Source of the DNA: Lojkania enalia
Lineage: Eukaryota; Ascomycota; Dothideomycetes; Pleosporales
NCBI GenBank assembly: GCA_010094045.1
Contig: ML986707.1
Span: forward strand, 84,057 to 148,056
Direction of reading: 5' to 3'
DNA length: 64,000 nt
Numbering within the stretch: the stretch's first letter is position 1; each line of letters starts with the position of its first letter. Below, piece by piece: positions 11,721 through 23,411 of the stretch. Both the position numbers and the translations under genes were made by a program. The notes under the pieces are model-generated. The model was not told where the DNA came from. It was given only the letters and a program-made list of their open reading frames with translations, and ran no database searches.

Positions 11721-12639
11721 ATTAGTCTTATTCCAAACTGCGCATAGACCTAACATGTCTAGGCACGGCAAGAAGGGTGTGTCGTATCTCGTGGGAACCC
11801 TTGCGGGGCAAAACACAAGAGGGCCGAAGGATGAGCCTCGGTCAACGCCGCATGTTCGTTAGTCCTATGAGTAGTTCCTTCCAAAAGGTAGGGGACAAAA
11901 GTTGGTTCGACAGTGTAAAAGCGGAGGCAGTCCAGGTCGTGCTTGAAAAGCCCTCTAAGCTAGCATAGTGAAAGGCTGATGGAATAGCGTTGAACTAATG
12001 AATTATACGCTTGTAAAGCCAGCCAACAAATTTATTACTTGCACTGCCTCGACAGGATCTAAGCAAACCAGCCCCACACAGCTCAAACTTTCATTTGTTG
12101 GAACTGCGAAAGAAGTGTTCACTTACATATTATCTAGCGTGCACTTATGCTTAGACCTTGCATATCTCAAATATAAATCCTTGTTGCCTTTCAAGTTTCA
12201 TTAATTTACCTCATCACCCTAAGCCGGTTTGCCTAACGCAAATGGAACTCTCTTGAAATCGAACGATGCCTTCCTCGATAATGATGCTATTATTATTATA
12301 GCTGTGAGTGAGAATATGACAAAGTTTCGATATCCAAAGGAGTTTCTGGGGCTTCTTTTGTTTACTTGAAATCTAGGAGCGCCACATGGCATGGGATGCT
12401 TACTACGGCTTTGGCATTTTCTGCCTAGCTAACTTATTTGTGGTGTGGAGCTGCTAAAGATATATCCAAACCAATTTCCTCTACTAAAAACTCATCAAAT
12501 AGCGCTACGGCTTTAGATATTAGAAAACAAGCTAAATTAAACCGACTTATTTCTCCAGACCTAAACACAATACTTGAAGGCCGATCAAAGATTCAACTTC
12601 TGACGCCATGTCGCCCAACTCAAAACGCTATCCCAACGA
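11721..12639. other. Intergenic region, nothing recognised
   Basis: Contains a 63-codon plus frame at 11777-11968, a 68-codon plus frame at 11998-12204 and a 72-codon plus frame at 12438-12656, all without motifs. Sequence is AT-rich. No gene is supported. Confidence 0.4.
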
Positions 12640-13680
12640 TCAAGGCCACAAAGTGACCCTATCCGACAAGTACGACAGGTCAACATCCGGTATTTGTTCG
12701 CCATCTGCAAAGAACCTCAGCGCCCGGTTACCACTCCAAGCTGGATTCTCATCCCCTATTCATTAGTTAGTAATTCATTCCTAGTCCTTAACTACCACCA
12801 AATACGCACCAATCCAATGCCCAGCCTTGGGGATCAATTCCGCCACAAAGTTGTCGCTAACACCGGACCAACTGGAATTCAACAACGCCACAGGGGCGAA
12901 GCTCGCCTCGCCGCCAAGCGCCAACAGCGGCATGTGCAGCCTATTCCCGTTGTCGAACGCCGCGGTGAAGTACTTCTCGTCGTCCCACGCCGCCGCGAAG
13001 TACATCATGCCGCTCCTCAGGAATCCCGGTTTGGAAATCTGCACCGTATATCTATTCAAGTGGTCCAGCGTCACCGCCTGCGTACCGGAATACGAGCCAT
13101 GGAAAAAATACCAACTGAGCATCTCTCGTTCGCGGCCAGATATGAAGAATTCTGCAGCGTCGGGCACCGCGAAGAAAGCTAGCTGCCAGTTTTGGTAGAG
13201 GTCCGGGCTCGTCACGTTTGTGCTGTATCCGTAGCCTGGGAGAGGGTAGTCTGCAAGGATAATGCGAGTGACGAGATCGGGATGTTCAATTGCGAGCGAA
13301 GCAGCGAGGCCGACGCCTTTGTCATGCGCGAAGACGTACGTCTGGTTGATGGACAGGAAGTCTAAGATTGCTTTGAGATCCGCGCCTGCTGCTTGAGCGG
13401 TGTAATTTCCAGTCCTCGAGAGCGAAGAGTCACCACAGCCGCGGATATCTGGGGCAATGACAGTGTGTTTCTGCGCAATTATTGGGCCAATGGTGTGCCA
13501 TGTCAATGAATCTTGGGGAAAGCCGTGGACAAGGAGGACTGGTGGTCCCGAGCCGAAGTACCGGAAGTGGATGGAGACATCTTCGAGTTGGATCCGTTGA
13601 TGATGCCAATCATCGAAGTTTGAGAGTTGGCCAAAAGTGACCTGGATGAGAAGGAAGGCGGATATAATGGAGTAGTGCAT
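12640..13680 (-). CDS. Secreted alpha/beta hydrolase, epoxide hydrolase/dehalogenase type
   Basis: Alpha/beta-fold hydrolase with an aspartate nucleophile, so most likely an epoxide hydrolase or haloacetate-dehalogenase-like enzyme. Two exons, 13680-12810 and 12755-12640, are inferred with a 54-nt intron (GTGCGT donor, ACTAAC branch, TAG acceptor); together 328 residues. The splice restores GHWIGDENPAW, which carries the catalytic His and the usual following motif; the unspliced frame loses it. An N-terminal signal peptide (MHYSIISAFLLIQVTFGQ) is visible. HGFPQD is the oxyanion-hole motif, DIRGCGDS follows, and FAHDKGVG places Asp at the nucleophile elbow. The substrate cannot be read from sequence. 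It stands alone, convergent to no obvious partner. Confidence 0.85.
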
Positions 13681-14491
13681 AGTGGCAGTTTTTGGCGCCT
13701 ATCCTCCGAATTCCGACGTTGTACAGGGGCATTTATACTTGTTCAATGTCATGTTGGCAAGAAATGCAGCTTATACGAAGCACAGGCGTGGGCGCCCCAA
13801 CCCATGCTTTGAAATGTTTACGGGGAAATATCTTCCTCCAAGTTTGGCCAACTGCAGCTCCATTCTTTCCCCTTTCTATATCTCCGTTCGTCTGGCTGGT
13901 TCATTGCTATCGTATCTGTATTTCTCAGCGACCCACACCGCCGACGCCCACGGCCCCGCTGATTGGTTGAACGAGCAACGATCGTCGACAGGATTCCGTA
14001 TTTAATCAGAACAGTCTACGGCGCATTCTAAATGAGAGAACAAGCGGAACAAATTCCGGCAAGGGGGTATTGCATTGTTCATAAGGCGCTTGTTTCTCCT
14101 GACGGTAGAAGCGAAAGTTGCCATAGGCGACTACTGTCAACAGGATCATTCTGAGCGGGACCTGCATACAGGCACGACATTGCATGCATGCCTTGGCATT
14201 TCAGAATAACGGCATCTCCATACCTATGCGCTTTGAACCTTAATAGGAAATGTTATTAGCATATGAGCGGCTTTAGCTTTGCTCCCACCAAAGAGCAACT
14301 TGAACGTGCTAGCCAACCGATGCCGAGCCGGACCGAAACACTCATGTTAAAAGGGGAAATACGCAGCGATTACATTACAAACCCGGAATTTGATAGTAGT
14401 AACAAATCGAAATTGCATTCATAGGCTAATTAAAGCCTGCTTAACACGTTGAGCAATCGGACACCCACCCTGACGCCCGTCGAATTCGCAA
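13681..14491. other. Intergenic region: hydrolase promoter and sulfite reductase 3' flank
   Basis: Between the start of the hydrolase gene and the stop of the sulfite reductase gene (both minus). Frames of 61-107 codons near 13630-14005 have no motifs and overlap the promoter. Confidence 0.5.
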
Positions 14492-17400
14492 CTAATACAC
14501 CTCCAGCACATACCTCTGGGCCTCCTTGAGCGTCTCGATTTCTCTCCTAGAATCCACCTTCTTGCCACCCTTACCATGCTTCGCAACATGCTCGACCTCA
14601 ATAGCCTCTTGTAGCACAGCAGTGACATCCGGGACGGGCCAAGTCGGGCCACAAAGGTAGAATGATCCCTCCTTCTTCAGATAGGCAGAACGGATATCTC
14701 CAAGCGTCTGTCGCATACGATCTTGAATATAAATCTTCTGCGGCTGATCACGCGAGAAGGCACGACCAAGGAGTGTAATGATACCAGCGTCTTGATAGGC
14801 TTCCCACTCTTCGCCATAAAGGTATTCTTCACGCTGGTGACGAGAACCCATGTAGAGAAGAACCTCGCCAATCTCGTGACCCTGCTGTTTCTGGTAGGCA
14901 CGTTCTTGAATAAAAGCTCGGAAAGGCGCAAGCCCCGTCCCAAGACCTGCCATAATAATAGGCGCAGTGGTCTTGGGCGGTAATTTCATAACGGACGGTT
15001 TGACAGAGACGGTCACGGGAGAGCCGACCTTCAAGCTATTAAGGTACTTTGTAGCTTGACCGAAGCGGTCACGACCCTTAGGATCAACCCAATTAACCGT
15101 GACGATAAGTAGGGAGACAGAGTTAGGAGTGACATGCTGTGATGAGGCAATAGAGTATTCTCGCCGCTTCATCGGATTAACAATGCGGACGATGTCGTGG
15201 AAGGATGGATGCGCAGAGGGAAACTCGAGGAGAATATCCGCGTACGTGACTGTGTCCACCTCAGCTCGGCGCTTGAACTCGGTGGCACCTTCAGGACCAG
15301 CGAGAGCTAGGAGGGTCGTTTTCTCGGCCTTGTCATCTGCAAACTCGGCAAGAGATTCATAGAAGCGCTTGGGAGGCCGCCCAAAGATATCAACGTTTTG
15401 AAGCAGGGACTGGTATACAGTGCGGTTGATCAAGACATCGGGATCCTCTCGAGACGGTACCTCGACTACCTCTTCAGGGTTAAGACCGTACCATTTGATG
15501 AATTCTTCCACCTCGGCCTTATCGTTCTCCGCATGGATCCCAAGTGCTTCTCCGATGGCGTATGTAAGTTCGGAGTCGCCGAGATCGAACTCGATATGGA
15601 AGATATTGCGATCATACGTAAGTGGAGTAAGACGGCGATGCTCCTTGACGTGTACAATAGACGTCTTGATACCAAGATCAGGACGGAGTACCGTCTCAGT
15701 TCCATATGCTTCCTTGAATGCCAGGCCTTTAGCGGCGATGGTCCACGATTTGAGGAGCATTGGCGGCTCTGGTTCCAAGCGGTTATATGCACTAAAGCTG
15801 TTGACATTGATATCAGAAGGAAGTTGCAGTGGCTGCACGTCATCGTCTACTGTGGCCCAACTGACCGGGACCTCGATCTCACGCAGAGCAGTGGCTAGCT
15901 CGTGAGATAGCTTTTCAAAGACCTCTAGGTTGCCATTCATAGCAGCTAATTTAGATAGTCCACTTGTGAGGAGATCTTCTCGCGCGATCTTGAGAAAAAC
16001 CAATTGAGCAAGGTAGGTCTCGAGCGTAGGGTCCTCGGTAACACACTCGGAAAGTGTCGGGTCGAAGACGAAAAGTTCAACGTCTTTGCCAACAATAGTC
16101 TTTCTTAAGGCTGGAGAAAGTCTCTTTTCAATGTCCTCATCCTTCACACCGGGTAATTTGACAATAATCGAACTATCTCCTTTTACATTATTTAGAATAT
16201 CGTATTCTTGAAGAAGAGTCTCGTCGCCAACGAAAGTAACGTCCGCCTGTTCGACAGAGTATGGAGCCTCAATGGTATAATCGGCATTGCGAATATCCGT
16301 CCGCACAACGCCGCCACGGACAAAATTGTCGTGCCCTGTTCGAACGAAAACATTCTTGGCAGAGTCTGAGGAGAGTAGTTTTCCAAGGACAACAGGCGAT
16401 CCGGCGGACGGCGATTGATCCAGGTTCCAGAAAGTGTACTGGCGAACGTCGGTAGTGTTCAAAATATCCACGTATGAGCGAAGTTCTTCCGACTGAGTCT
16501 TCTCGCCATAGATTTGCTGGAAGACATCCAGAATGTTGCTGGGCGTCCAAACTTGCTCGCGAGAATATTTAACATCTGCAACTTCTACATTCCTGTCAAA
16601 CGAAAATTGAAGTGCGGCCAACACATCCGAATAGAGGGGAGAATATTCTGCATTATCAAATACAGCTGCCTCATCGTCCACTTGTCCAAGCACAGCAACG
16701 CTGCGAGTGCTCTTTGGTAGGGCCTCGAGGAAAGCCTCCTCAACGAAGGGTCGATAAACGCGCACATTGATAACACCAAGTTTATCTCCATCCTTTGCAA
16801 GGGCAGTTGCGATCTGTGCGGTTAATGACGCCTCCACAGTGCCAAAAACAACCAGAACGCTCTCGGGTTCTTCATGTCCATAGTAGTCGAACAATTTATA
16901 GTCCTCCCCAAGCTCATCATTGAAGGCCTGAAGCAAACGCATAACGCGTCCTTCATTGTCCGAGTGCTTCTTATCGACTTCAGACACAGCCTTGAGCACA
17001 GCTGTGTAGCTGTTGTGCAACCTGGTCTTGTCTAGCGCATCAACCAATCTCGCGGTTTCTCGTCCCACGCTGATACCGTCGTACGTGTGGATAGTAGGGA
17101 GAATGCTAGACAAGAGCGTAGCAAATAGCGACATATGTTGCGTCTCGAAGACGGACGGGCTGCAGACCAACCCAAATCCTAGATCTTCCGCAAGCCGCAA
17201 CGAGGAGACATAATCGGTAACAAGGCCGGCGGCAGCGTAGTCGAGGGCTGCAATATGGGCGGTGAGTGGGCTCGCAACGTTGTACAAAAGCGAAAGCTGG
17301 TCGAGCGCGGGTCGGAGATAGTGAAGAGCGGCGGAGGAGGCAACAATGGACTGGGGGATATGCCTCTTCTTCAAATCGAAGTCTTTTGAGAAAATGTAAC

Positions 17401-17731
17401 CCAGCGCAATCGAGCCAGCGCCAGTCCTTGTCTCGAGAGATGAAATACCCGTCTGATATCCAAATGCATTCTTCGCTCCCTCCACCGACCAAGATTTCAG
17501 GGCGACGTCCAAATCGAATGATTCTGCCGAGTATGCGAAGACCTTGAGAGAAAGTGCATAGGCAACTTGCTGTATCAGCGTCTGTGCTGTGAGATACGTA
17601 GGACCGCCTATTGATTCAAGAGCGAGATCTTGCCCGAACGGGAGCGTAGACGATTTTTCCGTGAAAAGCTTTGGAGTTTTCCAAGGCAGTTCAGCGTGTG
17701 GTCCAGCGGACTCGGGCTGTTGGAAATGCAT
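14492..17731 (-). CDS. met10: Sulfite reductase [NADPH] flavoprotein (alpha) subunit
   Basis: Flavoprotein subunit of assimilatory sulfite reductase: takes electrons from NADPH and passes them via FAD to the hemoprotein subunit, which reduces sulfite to sulfide for cysteine and methionine synthesis in the cytosol. One uninterrupted frame of 1079 residues, about the length of fungal Met10. The N-terminal half resembles pyruvate:ferredoxin oxidoreductase-like domains (GYQTGISSLETRTGAGS, VVFGTVEASL). The C-terminal half is a ferredoxin-NADP reductase-type module: RREYSIASS for FAD near residue 860, GLGTGLAPFRAF for pyrophosphate binding, FYLCGPTWPVPD for NADPH, and the family C-terminus RYVLEVY. 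Start 17731 gives a short hydrophilic N-terminus and no better ATG is evident. A long intronless frame produces many antisense shadow frames here, which I discarded. Confidence 0.95.
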   Translation of the reverse strand: MHFQQPESAGPHAELPWKTPKLFTEKSSTLPFGQDLALESIGGPTYLTAQTLIQQVAYALSLKVFAYSAESFDLDVALKSWSVEGAKNAFGYQTGISSLETRTGAGSIALGYIFSKDFDLKKRHIPQSIVASSAALHYLRPALDQLSLLYNVASPLTAHIAALDYAAAGLVTDYVSSLRLAEDLGFGLVCSPSVFETQHMSLFATLLSSILPTIHTYDGISVGRETARLVDALDKTRLHNSYTAVLKAVSEVDKKHSDNEGRVMRLLQAFNDELGEDYKLFDYYGHEEPESVLVVFGTVEASLTAQIATALAKDGDKLGVINVRVYRPFVEEAFLEALPKSTRSVAVLGQVDDEAAVFDNAEYSPLYSDVLAALQFSFDRNVEVADVKYSREQVWTPSNILDVFQQIYGEKTQSEELRSYVDILNTTDVRQYTFWNLDQSPSAGSPVVLGKLLSSDSAKNVFVRTGHDNFVRGGVVRTDIRNADYTIEAPYSVEQADVTFVGDETLLQEYDILNNVKGDSSIIVKLPGVKDEDIEKRLSPALRKTIVGKDVELFVFDPTLSECVTEDPTLETYLAQLVFLKIAREDLLTSGLSKLAAMNGNLEVFEKLSHELATALREIEVPVSWATVDDDVQPLQLPSDINVNSFSAYNRLEPEPPMLLKSWTIAAKGLAFKEAYGTETVLRPDLGIKTSIVHVKEHRRLTPLTYDRNIFHIEFDLGDSELTYAIGEALGIHAENDKAEVEEFIKWYGLNPEEVVEVPSREDPDVLINRTVYQSLLQNVDIFGRPPKRFYESLAEFADDKAEKTTLLALAGPEGATEFKRRAEVDTVTYADILLEFPSAHPSFHDIVRIVNPMKRREYSIASSQHVTPNSVSLLIVTVNWVDPKGRDRFGQATKYLNSLKVGSPVTVSVKPSVMKLPPKTTAPIIMAGLGTGLAPFRAFIQERAYQKQQGHEIGEVLLYMGSRHQREEYLYGEEWEAYQDAGIITLLGRAFSRDQPQKIYIQDRMRQTLGDIRSAYLKKEGSFYLCGPTWPVPDVTAVLQEAIEVEHVAKHGKGGKKVDSRREIETLKEAQRYVLEVY

Positions 17732-18417
17732 ATTAGGGGAAATGAAGGCACTTGTTCACATCAAGAATCCCAGATGACGTGCCAAAGGGCTTCGTAGGAG
17801 CGACAATAAAGAGAAAAGGGCTTGGGCGGGGTTCTGGTCCGCGTATGCTGGGTTGAGGTTGGCAGCGGCGAGCGGTGAGGAGAGCAGAAAGTGGCCAGCG
17901 AAATCGGGCGAATTCGACCGAAGGATTGCCGGAGATGGTGCATTATTGCTGGCTTTTCGACGCGTCATTGGTCTGTTAGTCGCCATCTCTCCTAGATATT
18001 GCTGGGACAACTGTCTGGGACAAAAAACCATTCTTAGCGCAAAGCACGCAATCGCAGAATCCAAGGGTGGCAACAACATTTTTCCGCGCCGATACCTCGT
18101 GCGTGGTCGGCATTTGTAGGCCCCGATATCATATCCTTGGCCCAATCCGATTTTGGAAACCCTGCTCATACCATATACCAGATCCTCTCGATCATTGGTC
18201 CATAAAGCAAAACTTCTCCAATCAACACAATGACTCCGTATGCGAAATTTCATTGGCCAGAGGTATCGAAAGGCAACTTCAAGGCAGCTTCAGTACAAGC
18301 TTAGAGAGTGCATACGCGAAGCTTATCAGGTCCAGCCTTCTTAAGGAAATTACACACCCATCATCTTCCTCTCGCCTCCTTCTAAATGCCATTTAAGTTG
18401 CCTTTTCTAAGGTCATC
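17732..18417. promoter_or_regulatory. Divergent promoter region, met10 / ankyrin gene
   Basis: About 690 bp between the two divergent start codons. An ATGACTC half-site (the Gcn4/CpcA-type core) occurs at 18230-18236; a single short match is weak evidence. No transcript-level feature can be placed. Confidence 0.35.
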
Positions 18418-20924
18418 ATGGACCCTGTATCGCTTGCCGCGAGCGTCGTAACGCTCATCAGCGCCACCACCGTGACCGCCTCGACCCTTCGTGGACTGTG
18501 GAACCTAGGAAGCACCCCAGAATATCTTGTGGGAGCCTTGAATGAAGTAAGCTCTACCCGGCACTCGAGAGCGACATTATCATACTTTTAAAGTGTGCGC
18601 TTGCGAGGAGGTATTGAGCACATCAATAGGTCACCGACTTTAGTGCAATGTTGAGGCTCGTTCATACAGCCCTGGATGCTGCCGAAAATGTTCTCTCGGA
18701 AGAGCTAAAATCTGAAATCGAGCGACTGGTTGATCGTGCGAGAGGTGAGCTAGAAAAATTCGATCGTTTTCTGAACGAGCGCCTTCTCAAGAGAGGTTTG
18801 GAGAATACAGACAACCCTAGGCTGAGACGTCGAGCCAAGTTTCGAGAAGTGATCGGCGACAACCAGAACAAAATTGAAAGCTTCCGCAAGGAGTTGGTTT
18901 CGATAAAATCGGGATTAGGTGTTGTCGTAGGAACTATCAATACCCATCAGCTGTTAGTTTGTGTGATGTTAGTTGGCATATAGTTGTTGACTTGCTCCCA
19001 GTCGACAAATTCCAAAGCTTCTAATGAATGTACAAGAAATATCCCTAGTAAGACCCGGTACGCCGGCTGTTCAGTCTCATTCTATTAGCTCTACGTTAGA
19101 AATAACCGCAATGATGGAGCAAGTAGCAGTTTCCACGTCGGATCCGACACATAACGCAATTATATCTCTACCCACACAAACTCCGTCCATTCCGCTAGGA
19201 GCATCACCACTGAGCAAAACATCATCCAACTCAGGTATTCACACCGGTCATGATTCCCAGTCCTATCTGAGAATTAAAGCTCGATCATTGGAAAGCCAAT
19301 GTTCACCCCGCTGCCAGTGTCAGTGCCACATTCCGTTTCAAGGACGCAGCCCCCGGTGGCTCCAAGGGCTCATGGGAACAATGTTCTATCATTTTACTGG
19401 AACCCCGGTGTTGAATCATCGATCATGTGACACATTACAGTGCCGCAGTGGCGGACAGGAATCTGGGACTATGTATTTCCAATACCATTTCCCAGTCTGG
19501 CTCTTACCCATGGGAATTATATTTACAGGCACATGGAAAGACCTGAGAGGCTCAGAAGCAACCTGGACACTCAGGATACCCCGAACTATAGAGCCGATTT
19601 GGCTCTTCAATCAGTTGCGATATATGATACAGCAAAAGCAGCCTTCTGATCTAATGAAATTCATGTCAGATAAAGGAATTAGAGTTACGGATATTGATCA
19701 CTACGGTGATAGCGTATTACGGGTAATTGAAGCATCTGACTGTTCTAAACTATGGTTTATATCACTACTAACACCAATTAGCATGCCTTATTTCATGGCC
19801 GCGGGGACATTTGTCTTACACTACTCGAGGCTGGTGCCGACCTTAATCATCGTGACTCAAATGGAATGTACGTAAACTTTGCATGTTGTCTTCTTCCAGT
19901 GAATTCACGTGTCTAACCTATGATCAGTGAAGTGGCGCAGTACTTCTGGAACGTATACATTTCGAGCGGCAGCACCTGGCCGGTTAATTTAGAAATGCTC
20001 AAGCAGCTGCCTGAAATAGAAGACTCATTTGAGACTTTACAACTGAACCCACTCCACAAGTCTGTATTGAGTCTCAGCGAACATGACATCCGAGCAACAC
20101 TTGAAATGGAGCCTGATTGGATTAATGGCCGAGACCATTTTGGTCGAACCCCTCTGCATTGGGCTGTTAGGAATGACAATTTGCAAGTCTGCAATGTCCT
20201 CATTGATGCCGGTGCGAATGTTAGAACTATTGATAATGCCGGAAGGCCACTCGTCGTCGAAGCAGGCGTTCGGAGTTCAGGTGCACTTTGCAAGATGCTA
20301 CTTGACTCTGGGGCTGAGGCTAACTCCCTAGACACAAGTGGACGGAATTCTCTGTATTTTGCAACCAAGCACGAAAATGTTGGCGCTGTCAAAACGTTGC
20401 TTACAGCTAGAGCCGATGTCAACAATCGAAGCTTTAGAACCCATGAAATGCCTTTCATGAATATTAGGAGTCACAAGTCAACTACAATTGGCGAACTACT
20501 GCTTGAGCATGGCGTAGATATCGATGCCATAGACAGAGGTGGTTGGTCGACTTTGATGTGGGCCGTATTCGAAGACAATCCCAATATCGTCAAGTTCCTT
20601 TGCGATCGAGGGGCGTCATTAAACATTGTCAGCTGCAGTGGACTATCGATAGTCCATATTGTTGCATGTTTCGGCAGTATTGAAGTCATGCAAGTCTTAA
20701 CAGAGCAACGCATTTCCGGTCTGAGGACGGACCCCCAAGCTATGAAGTCGTATTGGGCACATTTTGATAGCTCCCGGGATGAATATTTCATAGGACAAAG
20801 AGAATCGATCAAGGACGAAATAACTGCATTCCAGGCGCTGCTCGATAGCCTAATCCCTGGAATTGCACCGGGAGCTGCAGATGAAGGGAGAAAATTCAAC
20901 GTTCCCGGAGCATTTCCCCTGTGA
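18418..20924 (+). CDS. Ankyrin-repeat protein with STAND-type fungal N-terminus
   Basis: Five exons inferred: 18418-18546, 18630-18952, 19002-19722, 19782-19867 and 19928-20924, giving 751 residues; all junctions keep frame and use GT-AG sites with CTAAC-like branches. The start DPVSLAASVVTLISA is typical of the N-terminal domain of fungal NLR/STAND and ankyrin proteins, followed by a helical coiled-coil-like segment. A Cys-rich module follows near residues 235-300 (CSPRCQCQCH, later CDTLQC, then FPVWLLP). Ankyrin repeats fill the last third: LLEAGADLNHRD, GRTPLHWAVRND, LIDAGANVRTID, LLDSGAEANSLD, LLEHGVDIDAID, LCDRGASLNI. There is no P-loop, so it is not a full NLR. Likely a scaffold or recognition protein; function unknown. 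Without the 59-nt intron at 19723-19781 the ankyrin frame is lost. Confidence 0.78.
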
Positions 20925-21763
20925 CATGAATCTTCACGAAATGTAGCTAAATAACGTCGATAGTCTGGATGATTAGGAAACTGAATTTGATAAAGATGTC
21001 GACATCGAGTGAGGTTGCTATGAGGTGGGGATTGCTTTTTGTACCAATAGCTTATTCTGATGACAAGTAATAAGAAGACTATACTACCAACTTTAGTCAA
21101 CCATAGTCGCGATCGCTAGTTTACTTATCACCCTTCTAGATGTCTGTATTCACTTTGAACACAACAGAGTCGGGTCAATGATGGAATGAATGGAGCGAGT
21201 AAGTATTTAGGACGAGGCTGCGTGGACTAATGTTGATGTCTACATCGCTTTTACTTCGGGCTCCACTACCTTCTGTACAACAGCTTGGAATTTTTGAAGG
21301 ATATGCAGTTTAAAAAGCCAAAAGTCAGGCTGAAAATCAAAGTTTAGTGTCCTCAGAATTCACAATACATTCGTATATTCAGAGCTGGGCCAATGCATTT
21401 GAAATGAGCCCCAGGTGGCACCTCTGAGATTTCTCATTCGATATCTTCAGCCCCAAAGCACATCTTCTCAGGGCATAAGGCGTGAGAAATCCCATCAAAT
21501 CCCGCTATACCCGGCAAATATCAATTAATTCCTTCTCCATAAACTAGTATTCATGTTTCTAGGTCAATATTCGGCTACTGGTTCATAACATTCCTCGAGC
21601 TGTTGTTCATCCCCGCACCCATCGTCTACCAGTCCCTTCCAATTTCAAAGCATGGATATTTCCCCACCCACACAAGAAGCCTATTTCAGAAGCTGCAGTG
21701 CTGAAACCTTTAGCCTAACCAAGAAGATATTCTCATAATGGGAGAAACATGATCTCGTCATCC
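20925..21763. other. Intergenic region, nothing recognised
   Basis: Lies between the ankyrin gene stop and the F-box-like gene stop, so it holds two 3' flanks. No gene or repeat was recognised. Confidence 0.5.
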
Positions 21764-22732
21764 TCAAATCCCTCGTTTATACCATTCACACACCATATCC
21801 AAAACCGCATAATACCCGCCCTCCACTGCAGAAATTGTATTCCATGCATTCGTCCTCAACCCATCATCCCCCTCCCCAAGCGCCAACCGAAACCCCTCAT
21901 GATCGAACCCGCTCTCTAGTGGCAAGATCCTCAAATTCGGCACATCCATCACCGAAGCATCTCTGCCATTCCGGAAATGCTCTGACAGCCGCTTAACCGC
22001 GCCTTCCATCTCCACATGCGGTAGTAGATCGGGCTGGAGATTGATATCGCGTATAGCGAGGACCAATGCTGTGCCCAGCAGGAGAAGGATCATGGGGTGG
22101 TCCTTACCGGAAATCACGTTTGTGCGGTAGATGACACGCGCCTTGGGATGTGCGTCGCAGAAATCGATCAACTCGTGTAGGCGCTCCACCCACGCATCCT
22201 CGATCGTCTCAGACGTGACTTCGTCCCAGTACTCGGCATCCCTCCAGACGTCGTTGGGCGCGTCGAGCACGGTCACGCGGAGCCAGCGCTGGTTTCTCGG
22301 CGAGCAGTTGCGGACGAAGCGATGGAATTGGGTGTGGTCAAAGGTGATGGTGTTCCATTTCAGGCCCACGCCTCGCGTCTCGCGCCAGGTTTTGAAGCAT
22401 ACATATTTGAGCTGATTGAATTCGCGGGGCCCGTTTGGGGAGGCGAAGAGTTTCTTGGAGCGGTGACAGTAGCCTTTGCGTGCTGGGACCGGATAGAGGC
22501 TGTCTTCCTCCGTCAAAACATATGTGTAGATCTCGTCGAGTAATTCCCTTGGAAGTCGGAACAAATGGCATGTACCGTCCGGCGGTGGTATGCTTGGATC
22601 GAGCGGGGTAATGCTAGACTCGTCTGGCTCGAGCTCGTTCTCATTGTCGTCCTGGATTGATAATTGGGAAAGGGAAATTCCAATTGAGTCTAGCTCAACG
22701 ACAGAGCTAATAACATTGCGCTTGTCCGTCAT
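21764..22732 (-). CDS. F-box-like hypothetical protein
   Basis: Single-exon frame of 322 residues. After an acidic, Ser-rich N-terminus comes FRLPRELLDEIYTYVL, the short helical opening shared by many fungal F-box-like proteins of unknown function. The rest has the usual pattern of such proteins: a Trp/Arg-rich central part (KTWRETRGVGLKW, FHRFVRNCS) and a C-terminal segment ending VCEWYKRGI. True F-box proteins recruit substrates to SCF ubiquitin ligases, but the motif here is too degenerate to claim Skp1 binding. The decayed gene at the left end of the window opens with a similar motif, so the family may be multicopy in this genome. Confidence 0.6.
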   Translation of the reverse strand: MTDKRNVISSVVELDSIGISLSQLSIQDDNENELEPDESSITPLDPSIPPPDGTCHLFRLPRELLDEIYTYVLTEEDSLYPVPARKGYCHRSKKLFASPNGPREFNQLKYVCFKTWRETRGVGLKWNTITFDHTQFHRFVRNCSPRNQRWLRVTVLDAPNDVWRDAEYWDEVTSETIEDAWVERLHELIDFCDAHPKARVIYRTNVISGKDHPMILLLLGTALVLAIRDINLQPDLLPHVEMEGAVKRLSEHFRNGRDASVMDVPNLRILPLESGFDHEGFRLALGEGDDGLRTNAWNTISAVEGGYYAVLDMVCEWYKRGI

Positions 22733-23411
22733 TTTGAGATCACCCTCGCAATTCCCGAGATCAACAGGATCTTAGTGGTTCTAGCATGGATGTGCGAGTG
22801 AATAGTAGCCTAGAGGCTGAGTCGCGTGAACCCCGGTACTGGCGCGCCAATCATGTCTATCTGCCTGAGGCCACCACCCGGCACATAGATTGCGCGAATC
22901 ATTCTAAAGCAATATTCGAGAACATGCACAGAATACTTTGAAATTAAAGCTCTTGCTCCCTTTGCTAGCGGTCATAGGTCCGTCGGTCCGAAAAGGCCCC
23001 CCCAACAACACCCCGATGCGCGAGTAATATTCTAGAAAATTAGACGAAGGTAGATTTGTAGGCTAGGCATTATGGGATAAAATAAGAAGGGGACGTGCAT
23101 GGCTGATAGCTCAGGTACATGTTCTAACAATGCCAGTTCACTTGTTTAGAGCCTCAGGGGAGATCGCTTGCATTAATCTACTGTTCCTTGGATCTGGGAC
23201 TTTTGCGCCTCTCAAGATCCTTGGAGTCTTGGTGGCTCTATCTGCGAATATCTACCATATTGAGGACAATGATATACTCAGGCTGCATCTTGAAATTCGA
23301 TCATGGTATTTTCCTTATCTTCAGAATATATAAGGATGGCCAATCTACTCTAGGACGATTGCCAACTGATCAATCAACTCCCCCTGGGTCTATTTGATTC
23401 CATTCAGAGTC
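22733..23411. other. Promoter region between F-box-like and GH7 genes
   Basis: Divergent intergenic region. A 67-codon plus frame at 23130-23333 has no motif. A TATA-like run (AATATATAAGG) at about 23325 lies 87 bp before the GH7 start and could be its core promoter. Confidence 0.4.

Noticed and set aside
14677..17547. Many plus- and minus-strand frames within met10
   Set aside because: All are shadows of the 1079-codon sulfite reductase frame.
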